Below are positions 36,418 to 46,198 of a stretch of DNA of 64,000 nt, piece by piece (the first letter of the stretch is position 1; every line of letters begins with the position of its first letter). The stretch lies in NCBI RefSeq assembly GCF_025642255.1, contig NZ_CP106759.1, positions 3,437,501 through 3,501,500 of the forward strand. Reading direction: 5' to 3'. The stretch is from Stenotrophomonas maltophilia (GTDB taxonomy: Bacteria > Pseudomonadota > Gammaproteobacteria > Xanthomonadales > Xanthomonadaceae). Made by a program: the position numbers and the translations under genes. The notes under the pieces are model-generated. The model saw only the letters and a program-made list of their open reading frames with translations. It did not search any database and had not been told where the DNA came from.

Positions 36418-36825
36418 TCAGCGCACGAACGCAACGCGCTCCATGCCGGTGGCCTCGGCCGCCGCCAGGATGCGTGCCATCCCTTCGTACTCGGCCGCCG
36501 GATCGGTCGCGATGCGCAGCTCCGGCAGGTTGCCGGCATGCTCACCCGCCTGCGCCTGCAGGCGCGACTGCAGATCGGCAATGGCCAGAGGCTGGCCGTT
36601 CCAGCTGAGCTGGTTGGCTGCATCCAGACGCAGTTCGATCGGTGGCGGCGGGTCCGGCCGGGCGACCACGCGATCGGTCGCCTGCGGCAACTGCACTGCG
36701 ATCGGCCGGGCCACGATCGGTGCGGTCACGATGAAGATGATCAACAGCACCAGCATCACATCCACCAATGGCGTGACATTGATCTCCGCCAGCGGGCCAT
36801 TCCTTCCTGCGCTACTGAACGCCAT
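36418..36825 (-). CDS. exbD: ExbD/TolR-family biopolymer transport protein
   Basis: A 135-residue protein with one N-terminal membrane segment (LVDVMLVLLIIFIVTAPIV, about residues 20-38) that contains the essential Asp of ExbD/TolR (PLVDVMLV), followed by a small periplasmic domain. ExbD works with ExbB and TonB to transfer proton-motive force to outer-membrane receptors. No exbB or tonB is nearby, so this is an orphan copy, placed before a large TonB-dependent receptor on the same strand. It could serve that receptor with ExbB encoded elsewhere. Start at ATG 36825; the extension to 36903 overlaps the divergent promoter. Confidence 0.88.
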   Translation of the reverse strand: MAFSSAGRNGPLAEINVTPLVDVMLVLLIIFIVTAPIVARPIAVQLPQATDRVVARPDPPPPIELRLDAANQLSWNGQPLAIADLQSRLQAQAGEHAGNLPELRIATDPAAEYEGMARILAAAEATGMERVAFVR

Positions 36826-36988
36826 GTGCCGCTCCCTGCAGCCGGGCGGTTCGCCCGGCTCTGACGTTACGCCGGCATCCCGCCGTTGCGGCAGAGGCTG
36901 CATGCACCTGCATTCAGCCGCCGTTGCCTTCGCCTGGCGTGCACGCGATGCGAAACTGAATTCAGCCAGTGCCCGCTATGCTGGCGCC

Positions 36989-38962
36989 ATGACCCGACGC
37001 TCTTCGACCGCCCTGTCCCTGCTCCCGCTGGCCTCCCTGCTGCTGATCGGCTGCGCCGGTGCCCAGTCCCTCGATGCCCAGAACGCGCAGCTCAAAGCCG
37101 CCATCGCCGCTGCCGAACGCGGCCAGTTCGATCCCGGCCAGGCTGCCGCGCTCAGCCGCCATCCGGCCTATGGCTGGCTGGAGTACGCCAATCTGCGGCG
37201 CAACATCGACACGGTCGACACTGCCCAGGCGCAGGCCTTCCTCAAGCGTTACGAGGGCCAGGCCGTGGCCACCACCTTCCGCAGCGTGTGGCTGCCTTCG
37301 GTGGCACGCCGGCAGGACTGGCCCACCCTGCTCGCCAACTGGGTGCCTACCGACAATCTCGGCCTGCGCTGTGCGCAGTTGACCGCCCGACAGGTGACCG
37401 GCGGCGTCGATCCGCAATGGATCAGCGACGCCCAGGAGCTGTGGCGCCGGAACGGCAAGTCACTGCCCGACGGCTGCGATGCGGTGTTCGCCGTGCTGCA
37501 GGCCCAGGGGGGCCTGAGCGACGCACTGCGCTGGGAGCGCATCGACGCGGCCGCCGACGCGCAGCAGCCGGCGGTGATGCGCAGTGCCGCGCGCGGACTG
37601 CCGGCTGCCGACTTGGCGCTGGCCAACACCTATGCTGCGTTCGTCGACAAGCCCAACGCCAGCGCACTGAACTGGCCGCGCAATGATCGCAGCCGGCGCA
37701 TCGCCACCGATGGCCTGGTCAAGCTGGCCAAGGCCGATCCGGATGCCACCGAGCAGCAGCTGCCGCAGTACGCGCAGGCCCTGGGCCTGAGTGCCGAGCA
37801 GCAGGCCCAGGTGCGCTACCAGATCGCGTTGTGGACGGTCGCCTCCTACCTGCCTGATTCCGCGCGGCGCCTCAATGCAGTCCCCGACGCCGCCTACGAC
37901 GAGCGCCTGCATGAATGGCGCGTGCGCGAAGCGATGTCGCGTGGCGACTGGCCGGCGACCCTGGCAGCAATCCGCAAGATGGCGCCGAAACAGCGCAATG
38001 ATCCACGCTGGCGCTATTACGAAGGACGCATGCTGGAGAAGACCGGGCAGGCACAGCAGGCACAGTCGCTGTTCCGGGAGGCCGCGCGCACGCCCACCTT
38101 CCACGGCTTCCTCGCGGCCGACAAGCTGCAGCAGGGCTACACGCTGTGCCCGTGGAAACCCAACGACAGCGAACAGGCCAAGGCCGCAGTGGCTCGCGAT
38201 CCTGCCATCCAGCGCGCAGTGGCGTTGTTCCAGATCGATCGCGCCGGCTGGGCGGTGGCCGAATGGAACAGCGCGCTGTCGCGCTTCGATGACACCCAGC
38301 GCCGACTGGCCGTGCGGGTGGCCCAGGACAACGGCTGGTTCGACCGCGCGGTGTTCTCCCTCGGCAAGCAGCCGCAGGAACAGCGCCTGTACGATCTGCG
38401 CTTCCCCCTGCACCATGACGCCACGATCCGCCGCGAATCGGCGCGCAATGCCATCGATCCGGCCTGGGTCGCTGCGGAAATCCGCGCCGAAAGCATCTTC
38501 ACTCCGCGCGCGCGCTCGCCTGCCAATGCGATGGGCCTGATGCAGGTGCTGCCGGCCACCGGTGCCGCCGTGGCAAAGTCCATCGGCCTGACCGGCTACG
38601 GCGGTGCCGACAGCCTCTACGACCCCGACACCAACATCGCCATCGGCACCGCCTACCTGCGCCAGCTGATGAACAAGTACGACGGCCTGCCCTATGTGAC
38701 CATCGCCGCCTACAACGCGGGTCCGACGCCGACGGCACGCTGGCAGAGCCAGCGCCCCGGTTTCGATCCCGACCTGTGGATCGAGACGATCAGCTACAAG
38801 GAAACGCGCGAGTACGTCGCGCGCGTGCTGGCCTTCAGCGTGATCTACGACTGGCGCCTCAACGGTGACGCCCTGCCGCTGAGCGACCGCCTGATGGGAC
38901 GCCTGGTCGACAAGCGCAAGCGCTTCAGCTGTCCGGCGGACGCGGGCCAGGGCGGCGACTGA
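36989..38962 (+). CDS. slt: soluble lytic murein transglycosylase (Slt70-like)
   Basis: A 657-residue periplasmic enzyme. An N-terminal export signal ([22 protein letters not shown]) with a Cys in lipobox-like setting (LIGC-A) may make it a lipoprotein. Residues ~30-460 are the helical U/L superhelix, and residues ~480-620 the lysozyme-like domain with catalytic Glu501 in IRAESIF, the [10 protein letters not shown] loop and [16 protein letters not shown]. It cuts the MurNAc-GlcNAc bond in peptidoglycan to give 1,6-anhydro products. Earlier in-frame codons from 36221 lie under exbD and are rejected. Divergent from exbD. Confidence 0.92.
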   Translation: MTRRSSTALSLLPLASLLLIGCAGAQSLDAQNAQLKAAIAAAERGQFDPGQAAALSRHPAYGWLEYANLRRNIDTVDTAQAQAFLKRYEGQAVATTFRSVWLPSVARRQDWPTLLANWVPTDNLGLRCAQLTARQVTGGVDPQWISDAQELWRRNGKSLPDGCDAVFAVLQAQGGLSDALRWERIDAAADAQQPAVMRSAARGLPAADLALANTYAAFVDKPNASALNWPRNDRSRRIATDGLVKLAKADPDATEQQLPQYAQALGLSAEQQAQVRYQIALWTVASYLPDSARRLNAVPDAAYDERLHEWRVREAMSRGDWPATLAAIRKMAPKQRNDPRWRYYEGRMLEKTGQAQQAQSLFREAARTPTFHGFLAADKLQQGYTLCPWKPNDSEQAKAAVARDPAIQRAVALFQIDRAGWAVAEWNSALSRFDDTQRRLAVRVAQDNGWFDRAVFSLGKQPQEQRLYDLRFPLHHDATIRRESARNAIDPAWVAAEIRAESIFTPRARSPANAMGLMQVLPATGAAVAKSIGLTGYGGADSLYDPDTNIAIGTAYLRQLMNKYDGLPYVTIAAYNAGPTPTARWQSQRPGFDPDLWIETISYKETREYVARVLAFSVIYDWRLNGDALPLSDRLMGRLVDKRKRFSCPADAGQGGD

Positions 38963-38999
38963 TTCGGCTCTGCACGCCGGGCATGCCATCATCCCCGCC

Positions 39000-40220
39000 A
39001 TGAAGATCTATCTTGTCGGCGGCGCCGTGCGCGACCGCCTGCTGCAGCGTCCCGCCGGCGACCGCGACTGGGTGGTGGTCGGGGCCACGCCTGCGCAGAT
39101 GGAAGCGCAGGGCTTCAGCGCCGTGGGGCGGGACTTCCCGGTGTTCCTGCATCCGCAGACCGGTGAGGAATACGCCCTGGCCCGCACCGAGCGCAAATCC
39201 GGCCGCGGTTATCGCGGTTTCGTGGTCGATGCCGATCCGGCGGTAACGCTGGAAGAGGACCTGCAGCGCCGCGACTTCACCATCAATGCCATTGCCTGCG
39301 ACGAAGACAGCGGTGCGCTGGTCGATCCTTACGGCGGCGTGCGTGACATCGAGCAGCGCGTGCTGCGCCACGTCGGTCCTGCCTTCGTTGAAGATCCATT
39401 GCGCGTGCTGCGCGCGGCCCGCTTCATGGCCCGCTTTGCCCCGCTGGGGTTCACCGTTGCCCCCGAAACCATGGCGCTGATGCGCGAGGTCGCTGCCAGC
39501 GGTGAGCTCGACGCGCTGGTACCAGAGCGCGTCTGGCAGGAACTACGAAGGGCGCTGGCAAGCGAACGGCCTTCGGCGTTCCTGCGCACCCTGCACGAGG
39601 CGCACGCACTGGGCCCGGTCCTGCCCGAGCTGGAAGCGCTGTATGGCGTTCCGCAGCGTGCCGAGTTCCATCCGGAAATCGACACCGGCCTGCACCAGGA
39701 GATGGTCAGTGACATGGCAGCGGTACTGGCCCCGGGCGATGACCTGGTCGGCTTCGCCGCGCTCACCCACGATCTCGGCAAGGGCCTCACCCCGCCGGAG
39801 GAATGGCCGCGCCACATCATGCACGAGCAGCGCGGCATCACGCCGCTGAAGGCGCTGTGCGCCCGCTTGAAGGTCCCGGCCGAACACCAGCAGCTGGCGG
39901 AAGCGGTCTGCCGTGAGCACTTGAACGTGCACCGCATCGACGAGCTCCGCGATGCCACCGTGCTGGAACTGCTCGGTCGCTGCGACGCGCTGCGCCGGCC
40001 CGAGCGCATCGCGCGCATCGCACTGTGCTGCGAGGCCGACAAGCGCGGACGACTGGGATTCGAGGACAGTGACTACCCGCAGGGCGAAACGCTCAAGCGC
40101 CTGCATCAGGCGGCGCTATCGGTACAGGCACGGGATCTGGATACGACGCACTTGAAAGGCCCGGCGATTGGTGAAGCACTGGCCAGGGCGCGGGTGAAGG
40201 CGATTGCGGCGGCACGCTGA
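39000..40220 (+). CDS. cca: multifunctional CCA tRNA nucleotidyltransferase
   Basis: A 406-residue class II nucleotidyltransferase that adds or repairs the 3'-CCA of tRNA using CTP and ATP. Visible: [20 protein letters not shown] (catalytic Asp pair region), [10 protein letters not shown], and [11 protein letters not shown] for nucleotide binding. The C-terminal half carries an HD domain (LTHDLGKG with HIMHEQRG), giving the phosphatase/phosphodiesterase activities known for E. coli Cca. Length agrees with gammaproteobacterial enzymes. It begins 37 bases after slt; no terminator between them is obvious. Confidence 0.95.
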   Translation: MKIYLVGGAVRDRLLQRPAGDRDWVVVGATPAQMEAQGFSAVGRDFPVFLHPQTGEEYALARTERKSGRGYRGFVVDADPAVTLEEDLQRRDFTINAIACDEDSGALVDPYGGVRDIEQRVLRHVGPAFVEDPLRVLRAARFMARFAPLGFTVAPETMALMREVAASGELDALVPERVWQELRRALASERPSAFLRTLHEAHALGPVLPELEALYGVPQRAEFHPEIDTGLHQEMVSDMAAVLAPGDDLVGFAALTHDLGKGLTPPEEWPRHIMHEQRGITPLKALCARLKVPAEHQQLAEAVCREHLNVHRIDELRDATVLELLGRCDALRRPERIARIALCCEADKRGRLGFEDSDYPQGETLKRLHQAALSVQARDLDTTHLKGPAIGEALARARVKAIAAAR

Positions 40221-40428
40221 CGCTGGAGTGGGGGCTGAGGTGCCTTGAAGCTGGTCCATGCCAGGCGTTTGGCTGGAAGACCCCACGCCGAGACTCACGC
40301 ACTGCAATGCCGACTCTCTGTCGATGAAAACCTCAAAGTGATCGTCGAATCACTTCTCAGCGGCAATCCCGGTCCTTATGCGACACCACATGTGAGCGCA
40401 TCCGGATCCACCACCGGCACCGGTGTGG

Positions 40429-40863
40429 TCAGTGCGCCATGCCCCGCGTGATCGCAGCAGCGCGCTGCTTCAACTGCGCCACGGCATCGGGAATCATCTC
40501 CATGCCCACGTCCAGGCCGGGGTTCAGCACCAGGCCGACACCGTCGCCGATTCCGGCCAGCAGCGCATGCACCGCGATCGGCATGGCATGCGCGAACTGC
40601 GGCAGCTGTTCGTGCCACAGGCCGGCACGCTCGGGGGCGGTGAACACCGCGAACATCGGCTCGCCACTCTCGCTGGTCAGCACCAGGGGCGAGATGCTCT
40701 CATCCCATGCGCCGTCTTCGCCGATGGCCTTGTCCAGCAGCACGAACGCCGTCGAGGTCAGCAGCCCATCGAGGAACTGCGACGCGGTCAGCGTGCCATC
40801 CTGGGCCTGCAGCAGGCGCACCTCGAGGTCGTTGAGGGGTTCGAACGGGGTGTCGTGGTCCAT
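40429..40863 (-). CDS. SseB-family protein
   Basis: A 144-residue protein with the SseB N-terminal domain pattern: MDHDTPFEPLNDLEVRLLQAQDGTL, a FLDGLLTSTAFVLLDK segment, PLVLTSESGEPMFAVFTAPERAG and the GVGLVLNPGLDVGMEMIPDAV stretch that is diagnostic for the family. SseB-type proteins are small soluble proteins of unclear role (enhanced serine sensitivity in E. coli). No signal peptide, no close operon partner. The 208 bases between cca and this gene hold no supported gene. Confidence 0.82.
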   Translation of the reverse strand: MDHDTPFEPLNDLEVRLLQAQDGTLTASQFLDGLLTSTAFVLLDKAIGEDGAWDESISPLVLTSESGEPMFAVFTAPERAGLWHEQLPQFAHAMPIAVHALLAGIGDGVGLVLNPGLDVGMEMIPDAVAQLKQRAAAITRGMAH

Positions 40864-40969
40864 GGTCGCTTCCGCTACGTGATTGCAGGAGAGACTTTAA
40901 CAGGCCGAGCCCTCGAGCGATGAACCGGTGTCAGCGGACCCTTCCGCGGCTCGCTTTCCTGCGTGCAGA

Positions 40970-42013
40970 TCAACGCCCCGAGCAGGCGGGCTGGGCCAGC
41001 AGCCAGTCCTGCGCGGCCTGCAGACCGGACGCTCCGGGGGCGGTGGGCTGATCCGGCTGCAGCTGGCGACCGTCACCCTGCCCCTGGCGGTCGGTCATGA
41101 CATTCACGGTCAGCAGCAGCATGCTGCCATCCACCAGGGGCACGGGTTGATTGCCGGTGGAATAGCCTGCACTGGGCTGCCCGAAACTGCGGCTGCCGGG
41201 CTGGCCGCGGAAGGCCAGCGCCACGGCCTCGCCCGAACTGGCAGTACGGGGGCCGAACACCACCGCGACCGGTGCGGGACCGCCGCGCAGCGCATAGGCC
41301 GCCTGGCGCGAGCGAAGCCGCGAATTCGCGCCATCCAGGACCTCTCCGTCGCGCTGTCGCCACGGCCGTTGCCCTTCGGCGCTGCGGAAGCCGCCGATCA
41401 CGGCCCCTTCCTTATCCGGGGTGCCCTGCAACAACGGCAGCAGTCCCAGCAGCATGGGCCACATGTTGCCGCCGCCATTGCCGGACAGATCCACCACCCA
41501 GCCGCACCGCGTGCCGTCATCCAAGGCCACGATGCGGTGCTGCAGCGCCAGCGCGTAGGTTCTGCGAGCGTCATACCGTGCCTGCTCGCCCGCCTGAGGA
41601 TCGTCCAGGAACGGGCTCACCTGCAGTACACCGACGCGCGCATCGGCCTGCCACGGCATTGGCGATGCCGCATCCTGGCCGGCCTTCAAGCGTTGCGCAC
41701 GCCCGGAACGATGGCGTTGCAGGCTGGGCGGAATCCAGCGGCCATGGCCGCCCGTGCTGCGGGTAGCGGCGTCATCCAGCAACTGGCGCCGGCCAGCATC
41801 ATCGGTTGCGGCGGCCAGCGTCGCGCGTACACCGGCCCAATCGACACGGTCGCGATACAGCGCGCGCGCCTCCAGCAGCTGCAGCATCTGCACCTGCGCC
41901 TCCGGTGAGGGCAGTTCAACCGCGGATGCCGAGGCCGTTGCGGCCATCGTCTGCGCAGCCCACAGCACGACCACCGTCGCACCCGCCCGGCGCACTCCGT
42001 TGCAGATCTGCAT
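40970..42013 (-). CDS. S41-family peptidase, secreted
   Basis: A 347-residue protein with a signal peptide (residues ~1-25, TMAATASA) and a C-terminal-processing-protease core: GWVVDLSGNGGGNMWPML, VAVVFGPRTASSGEAVALAFRG with the nucleophilic Ser, and FGQPSAGYSTGNQPVPLVDGSMLLLT. This matches the IRBP/tricorn-like S41 subgroup that uses TASSGE and lacks the Lys of CtpA. The N-terminal ~100 residues are helical. It probably trims peptides in the periplasm; substrate unknown. No PDZ domain is visible. Confidence 0.82.
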   Translation of the reverse strand: MQICNGVRRAGATVVVLWAAQTMAATASASAVELPSPEAQVQMLQLLEARALYRDRVDWAGVRATLAAATDDAGRRQLLDDAATRSTGGHGRWIPPSLQRHRSGRAQRLKAGQDAASPMPWQADARVGVLQVSPFLDDPQAGEQARYDARRTYALALQHRIVALDDGTRCGWVVDLSGNGGGNMWPMLLGLLPLLQGTPDKEGAVIGGFRSAEGQRPWRQRDGEVLDGANSRLRSRQAAYALRGGPAPVAVVFGPRTASSGEAVALAFRGQPGSRSFGQPSAGYSTGNQPVPLVDGSMLLLTVNVMTDRQGQGDGRQLQPDQPTAPGASGLQAAQDWLLAQPACSGR

Positions 42014-42461
42014 ACGACGTTCCTTGCCGTTGAGTCAGGCGTCCAGCATAGCGGGTTGATGATCGGCACGGCCATCGCGCAGGTTGTCGCATCTGAGCTG
42101 GCTGGCAGCGCAGGCATTGCGCGATGCCGACACGGCGCTCCGGTCACGCGACAGATGGGCGATACGGACACACACATTGCAACTTTGCCCATGTCATCGC
42201 GCTGTCGAAGGCGTGACCCTGATGCTGTCGGCGCTCCCTGCGCTGACCGGGATTGGCGTCCCGAATGAAGCTTTTCAGCGGCGGGCTTGCGACAACATCG
42301 CGGGCCCGAATAGTGCACCCTCCGTCGTTCTGCGGCGGGCGGTGCGTGGGGATCTCCGGATCCGCCGGCTTTTTCTCCGTTGAAAAGCTTCACCGGCACG
42401 CCAACCCGCACCGCCCGCCACCCTGCGCCCCGCAGGTGGCCTTGCCTGTGAGGTTGCTGCC
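42014..42461. other. intergenic region with inverted repeats, no supported gene
   Basis: A 448-base gap between divergent genes. Short frames here lack ribosome-binding sites and family similarity. An 11-base inverted repeat GAAGCTTTTCA (42267-42277) recurs in inverse as TGAAAAGCTTC (42381-42391), enclosing 103 bases; a further GCCGG/CCGGC pair with a CTTTTT/AAAAG extension lies at 42364-42397. It could bound an untranslated RNA or be a small palindromic element. Confidence 0.5.
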
Positions 42462-42899
42462 ATGACCCTGCCCCATCCCACCCATCCCCGCCTGCACGCG
42501 CTGCTGGGTGATGCCCTGCCTGGGCTGCGGCTGCCCGCCGCTGCCGCCGACATCCTGGAAGATGCGCTGGCCGCAGCCCACGAGAACGTGCCGCAGCCTG
42601 CATTCTTCGCCCGGTTACGCAGCATCGCGCGCGGCGACGGTGCCAACGGCCAACCTTGGCCCGAAACGCGGATCACGGAAGCGAGGGCGCGTGATCTGGC
42701 CGGCGCTACGCGCTGCCTGGCCGCAGTGTCTTCCTGCGCAGGACTGCTGCTGGCCGCGCAGGCGGCGCGGGAGATGGACGATGCCCGAGCGCACTGCCCG
42801 CCGCAGGTGGAAGAAGGGCTGCTGCACGCGGTACAGGTGCTGGCCGATCACGCGGGGGCGCTGGTGGAGCCCGCAGCGGCAGTCCCCGGCCAGCAATGA
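42462..42899 (+). CDS. hypothetical protein, helical
   Basis: A 145-residue Ala-rich soluble protein that I do not recognise. It is predicted mostly helical, with three Cys (positions near 84, 91 and 112), no signal peptide and no clear membrane segment; the stretch SSCAGLLLAAQAARE is amphipathic. A GAGGTTGCTGCC motif precedes the ATG. It converges with nagX, whose stop lies 48 bases downstream. Another frame (42508-42963) covers the same bases but lacks a ribosome-binding site. Whether it is a real gene rests on codon bias only. Confidence 0.5.
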   Translation: MTLPHPTHPRLHALLGDALPGLRLPAAAADILEDALAAAHENVPQPAFFARLRSIARGDGANGQPWPETRITEARARDLAGATRCLAAVSSCAGLLLAAQAAREMDDARAHCPPQVEEGLLHAVQVLADHAGALVEPAAAVPGQQ

Positions 42900-42947
42900 G
42901 CCGAGCTGGCCCTGCTCCACCGCAGGTGCGTCCATACCCCGGCGCTG

Positions 42948-44015
42948 TCAGATCTTGAGATAGATCCTGCGCCGGTCCAGCCACCACACGACGCCCCACC
43001 ACAGCGTGACGAAGGCCAGGGCCTGCAGCATCGACGCCAGCTCCAGCGCACCCGGCATCGCCGCCGCCAGCTGCTGCCAGACCCAGCCCCAGGCGCCGGT
43101 TGCCAACAATGCCACCGACATCACCGAGGCCCCCAGGTACGCGGTGATCGCGTTGACGCCGAAACGACGGCCCCACGCGGGCCAGCCCTTCTGGTCGATC
43201 AGCACATGCGCCAGCCACAGGGCCAGCGCCGCAAGACCTCCGGTCCACAGCACGTAGCTGGGCGTCCACAGCTGCTTGTTCAACGGCAGCACAATGGCAA
43301 GCAGCAGGCCCAGCACTGCCGTTGCGGCGCCCAATCCTGCCAGCGCCACAGCGCGACCTCTGCGCAGCAGTGCGCCGGCCAGCAGGCCCAGGGTGGTGCT
43401 GGCCAGCGCGCCCAGCGTGCTCAGCAGCCCTTCCGGGTCATGGCCAAGCCCGGTATCGGCGTGCCATTGGTAGATCCACGGGGCGAACAGAGCGGTATCC
43501 AGACGGCTGGCCGGGTTGGTCCATGGCGCCAGATCACCGAGGCCGAGCAGCAGCACGGTATAGCCCACCAGCAGCCCGACAAGCACTCCGACCTGCACGT
43601 GCAGCCGCGCATACACCGCCAGCAGGCCAACCAGCGCCGCACACACCGCGATGCGTTGCAGCACGCCCCAGATGCGGAAGTGATGCGTATCCAGCGCCCA
43701 CCAGATCAGCAGATGCAACAACGCGCCGGCTACCAGGATGCGCAGCGCGCGCTCCAGCACGCCACGCGCCAGTGTGGGTCGCTTCGAAGCATCGAGCGCG
43801 CGCGGTGCCACGCTGAAGGCCATCGACACGCCCACCAGGAACAGGAAGAACGGGAACACCAGATCGGTGGGCGTGCAGCCATGCCAGTCCGAATGACGTA
43901 GCGGTGCGAACACCGCACTCCAGTCGCCTGGGTTGTTGACCAGCAGCATCGCCGCCACGGTGATGCCGCGCAGGGCGTCGATCGAGCCCAGGCGCGCTGA
44001 CGGCGCAGCACTCAT
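42948..44015 (-). CDS. nagX: NagX-type membrane acyltransferase-like protein
   Basis: A 355-residue inner-membrane protein with about ten hydrophobic segments. RLGSIDALRGITVAAMLLVNNPGDW and HGCTPTDLVFPFFLFLVGVSMAFS identify the DUF5009/heparan-alpha-glucosaminide N-acetyltransferase-like family called NagX in GlcNAc loci. The catalytic His region (LRHSDWHGCTPTD) is present. It may act on glucosamine or on chito-oligosaccharides during uptake; the activity has not been shown for this class as far as I know. Its ATG overlaps the nagA stop (ATGA) as the last gene of the nagP-nagR-nagB-nagA-nagX run. Confidence 0.85.
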   Translation of the reverse strand: MSAAPSARLGSIDALRGITVAAMLLVNNPGDWSAVFAPLRHSDWHGCTPTDLVFPFFLFLVGVSMAFSVAPRALDASKRPTLARGVLERALRILVAGALLHLLIWWALDTHHFRIWGVLQRIAVCAALVGLLAVYARLHVQVGVLVGLLVGYTVLLLGLGDLAPWTNPASRLDTALFAPWIYQWHADTGLGHDPEGLLSTLGALASTTLGLLAGALLRRGRAVALAGLGAATAVLGLLLAIVLPLNKQLWTPSYVLWTGGLAALALWLAHVLIDQKGWPAWGRRFGVNAITAYLGASVMSVALLATGAWGWVWQQLAAAMPGALELASMLQALAFVTLWWGVVWWLDRRRIYLKI

Positions 44016-45163
44016 CAGGCGGCCTCGTACTGTCCGGCAATCCAGGTGCCCCGCACCTGCAGGGCATCGTCCAGCAGCACCAGGTCGGCCTGGTAACCCT
44101 CGGCGATGTGGCCCAGCCGGTCGTCCACATTGAGGAACTGCGCCGGATAGGTCGAGGCCATGCGCGCCGCTTCGGCAAGCGGCTGGCCGAGCAGGTGCAC
44201 GGTGTTGCGCACGGCCGTGGCCATGTCCAGTGCCGAGCCGGCCAGCGCGCCAGCTGCGTTGCGCACCACCCCATCGACGGCAGTGATGGTCTCGCCATAC
44301 AGCACATAGCTGGGATCATCGGCGCCGACCGGCGGCATCGCATCGGTCACCAGCAGCAGGCGGCCGCGTGGCTTGGCCGCCAGCGCTACCCGCAGGCTGG
44401 CCGGATGCACGTGCACGCCGTCGACGATGATGCCGATCCAGCTGTCGCGATCTTCCAGCGCGGCACCCACCGCGCCCGGCTCCCGGCCCTGCAGCGGCGA
44501 CATCGCGTTGTACAGATGGGTGAAGCCGCGCACGCCGGCATCCAGGCCGGCGCGGATCTCTTCGTACGTTCCAGCGGTATGTCCAGCCGCGACGATCACC
44601 CCGCGCTCCACCAGTGCGCGGATCGACTCCAGCGGTACCCGTTCCGGCGCAAGGGTGAGCAGGGTCACGCCATTGTCCAGCGAGGTGGCCAGCGCGATCT
44701 CCTCCGCATCGGGCACGCGGAACTTGCTGGCGTCGTGGGTCCCCTTCCGTGCCGGGGCGATGTACGGCCCTTCCAGATGGATGCCGATGACACCGGGCAC
44801 GCCTTGAGCGATGGCTTCGCGCAAGGCGGCGATCGCCTCGCGCATCACCGCCACGTCATCACTGATCAGCGTCGGCAGCATCGCGGTGGTGCCGAAACGG
44901 CGGTGCGCCTGCGCGATGGTGCGCAGGGCCGCCACGTCCGGCGTGTTGTTGAACAGCGCGCCGCCACCGCCATTGACCTGCACGTCGATGAAACCCGGCA
45001 GCAGCCAGCCGCCGCCGAGATCGACCTGCTCGGCCGCCTGGCCCACCTGCGGCGCGGCATCGGGGAGCAGCGCGCTGATCTTCCCGTCCTCGATGAGCAC
45101 TGCCAGGTCATCGCGGAAATCATCCCCGATCAGGATGCGGGCATTGCGCAGCACGGTTGCCAT
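44015..45163 (-). CDS. nagA: N-acetylglucosamine-6-phosphate deacetylase
   Basis: A 382-residue amidohydrolase that removes acetate from GlcNAc-6-phosphate. Motifs: PGFIDVQVNGGGG, in which the classical HxH is replaced by VQVNG as in other NagA proteins; GIHLEGPYIAPARKGTHD with the metal-binding Glu; VAAGHTAGTY and THLYNAMSPL with His ligands; and VTDAMPPVG with the catalytic Asp. The ATG at 45163 overlaps the stop of the deaminase gene; upstream codons to 45334 lie inside that gene. Cytoplasmic. Confidence 0.95.
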   Translation of the reverse strand: MATVLRNARILIGDDFRDDLAVLIEDGKISALLPDAAPQVGQAAEQVDLGGGWLLPGFIDVQVNGGGGALFNNTPDVAALRTIAQAHRRFGTTAMLPTLISDDVAVMREAIAALREAIAQGVPGVIGIHLEGPYIAPARKGTHDASKFRVPDAEEIALATSLDNGVTLLTLAPERVPLESIRALVERGVIVAAGHTAGTYEEIRAGLDAGVRGFTHLYNAMSPLQGREPGAVGAALEDRDSWIGIIVDGVHVHPASLRVALAAKPRGRLLLVTDAMPPVGADDPSYVLYGETITAVDGVVRNAAGALAGSALDMATAVRNTVHLLGQPLAEAARMASTYPAQFLNVDDRLGHIAEGYQADLVLLDDALQVRGTWIAGQYEAA

Positions 45164-46191
45164 CACACGGTCTCCGTGACCTTGTTCAGATGCGGCGGCA
45201 GGTCCGGGTTGAACCCGCGGCGCAGCGCCAGCGCATTGATCGCACGGTAGAAACTCTGCACGGTGAGCAGCGGAGCGCACAACGGATGCGGCGCGGCAGC
45301 CACCGGCAGGTTGCCTGCGGCGCCGGCCATCCATACCTGCGCACCACGCGCTGAGAACTCCTCCACCACGGCACGTGTGCCCGCGCCGGTCTCATCGGGC
45401 TGGGCGAAAGCCAGCACCGGGAAGCCGCGGCCGACCAGCGCCATCGGGCCATGCTTGACCTCGGCCGAGCTGTAGGCCTCGGCATGCAGACTGCAGGTTT
45501 CCTTGAACTTCAGCGCCGCCTCCTGCGCGGCGCCAAGGCCGAGCCCACGCCCGAGCACGAACAGGTTGGTGGCGTCCACCAGGCCATCGGCCAGCGCCGT
45601 CCAATCGCACTGCCATGCCTCGCGCAATGCATCCGGCAGCAGCTCCAGCGCAGCGCGCAGGCCACTGTCCTGCTTCCAGTAGGTGGCCAGCTGCAGCAGT
45701 GCCGCCAGCGACGCCAGGTAGCTCTTGGTCGCGGCCACACTCTTCTCCGGGCCCGCATGCAGCGGAATCACCGTGTCGGCCAGCTGCGCCAACGGCGAAT
45801 CCTCGACATTGACCAGTGCGACCACGCGCGCGCCGGCGGCCTTGGCCGCTTCGGCATTGCGCAGCAGATCCGGACTCTTGCCCGACTGCGAGATGACGAT
45901 GAACAGTGCACCGCGCAGCTGCAGCGGCGCGGCATACACCGAGCCCACCGACGGCGAGGCGGAGGCGACCACCAGGCCCAGCTGGGTTTCCAGCAGGTAC
46001 TTGCCGTAGGTGGCGGCATGATCGGAGCTGCCGCGCGCGCAGGTGACCACGAACGGGGGTGGCGCGGCGCGCAGGCTGGCAGCCAGCGTCTCCATCGTGG
46101 CGTGGTTGCGCGAGAACTGGCGGGCGACGACGTCGGCCGCTTCAGCGGCTTCGGCGAACATCAGGGTGGAGGTGGGGTCGGACAGCGACAT
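45163..46191 (-). CDS. nagB-II: SIS-domain glucosamine-6-phosphate deaminase (NagB-II type)
   Basis: A 342-residue protein with two SIS (sugar isomerase) domains, like the isomerase half of GlmS: VTCARGSSDHAATYGKYLLE, ISQSGKSPDLL, AATKSYLASLAALL, VLGRGLGLGAAQEAALKFKET and the AEVKHGPMALVG segment. In GlcNAc loci of Xanthomonas and Shewanella this protein replaces classical NagB, converting glucosamine-6-phosphate to fructose-6-phosphate and ammonia. There is no glutaminase domain, which separates it from GlmS. It lies between nagR and nagA with a stop/start overlap at its 3' end. Confidence 0.92.
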   Translation of the reverse strand: MSLSDPTSTLMFAEAAEAADVVARQFSRNHATMETLAASLRAAPPPFVVTCARGSSDHAATYGKYLLETQLGLVVASASPSVGSVYAAPLQLRGALFIVISQSGKSPDLLRNAEAAKAAGARVVALVNVEDSPLAQLADTVIPLHAGPEKSVAATKSYLASLAALLQLATYWKQDSGLRAALELLPDALREAWQCDWTALADGLVDATNLFVLGRGLGLGAAQEAALKFKETCSLHAEAYSSAEVKHGPMALVGRGFPVLAFAQPDETGAGTRAVVEEFSARGAQVWMAGAAGNLPVAAAPHPLCAPLLTVQSFYRAINALALRRGFNPDLPPHLNKVTETV

Positions 46192-46198
46192 GGCGGGC

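Noticed and set aside
36221..36988. N-terminal extension of the lytic transglycosylase frame
   Set aside because: It would run under exbD and place 256 unrelated residues before the signal sequence at 36989.
40970..42013. S41 peptidase seemed to lack its catalytic Lys
   Set aside because: The TASSGE...FGQPSAG pattern belongs to the IRBP/tricorn-like S41 subgroup, which does not use that Lys, so it is not a defect.
44015..45163. Missing HxH metal motif in nagA
   Set aside because: NagA enzymes commonly have a divergent first motif and bind metal through the Glu of HLEGP and two later His, all of which are present.
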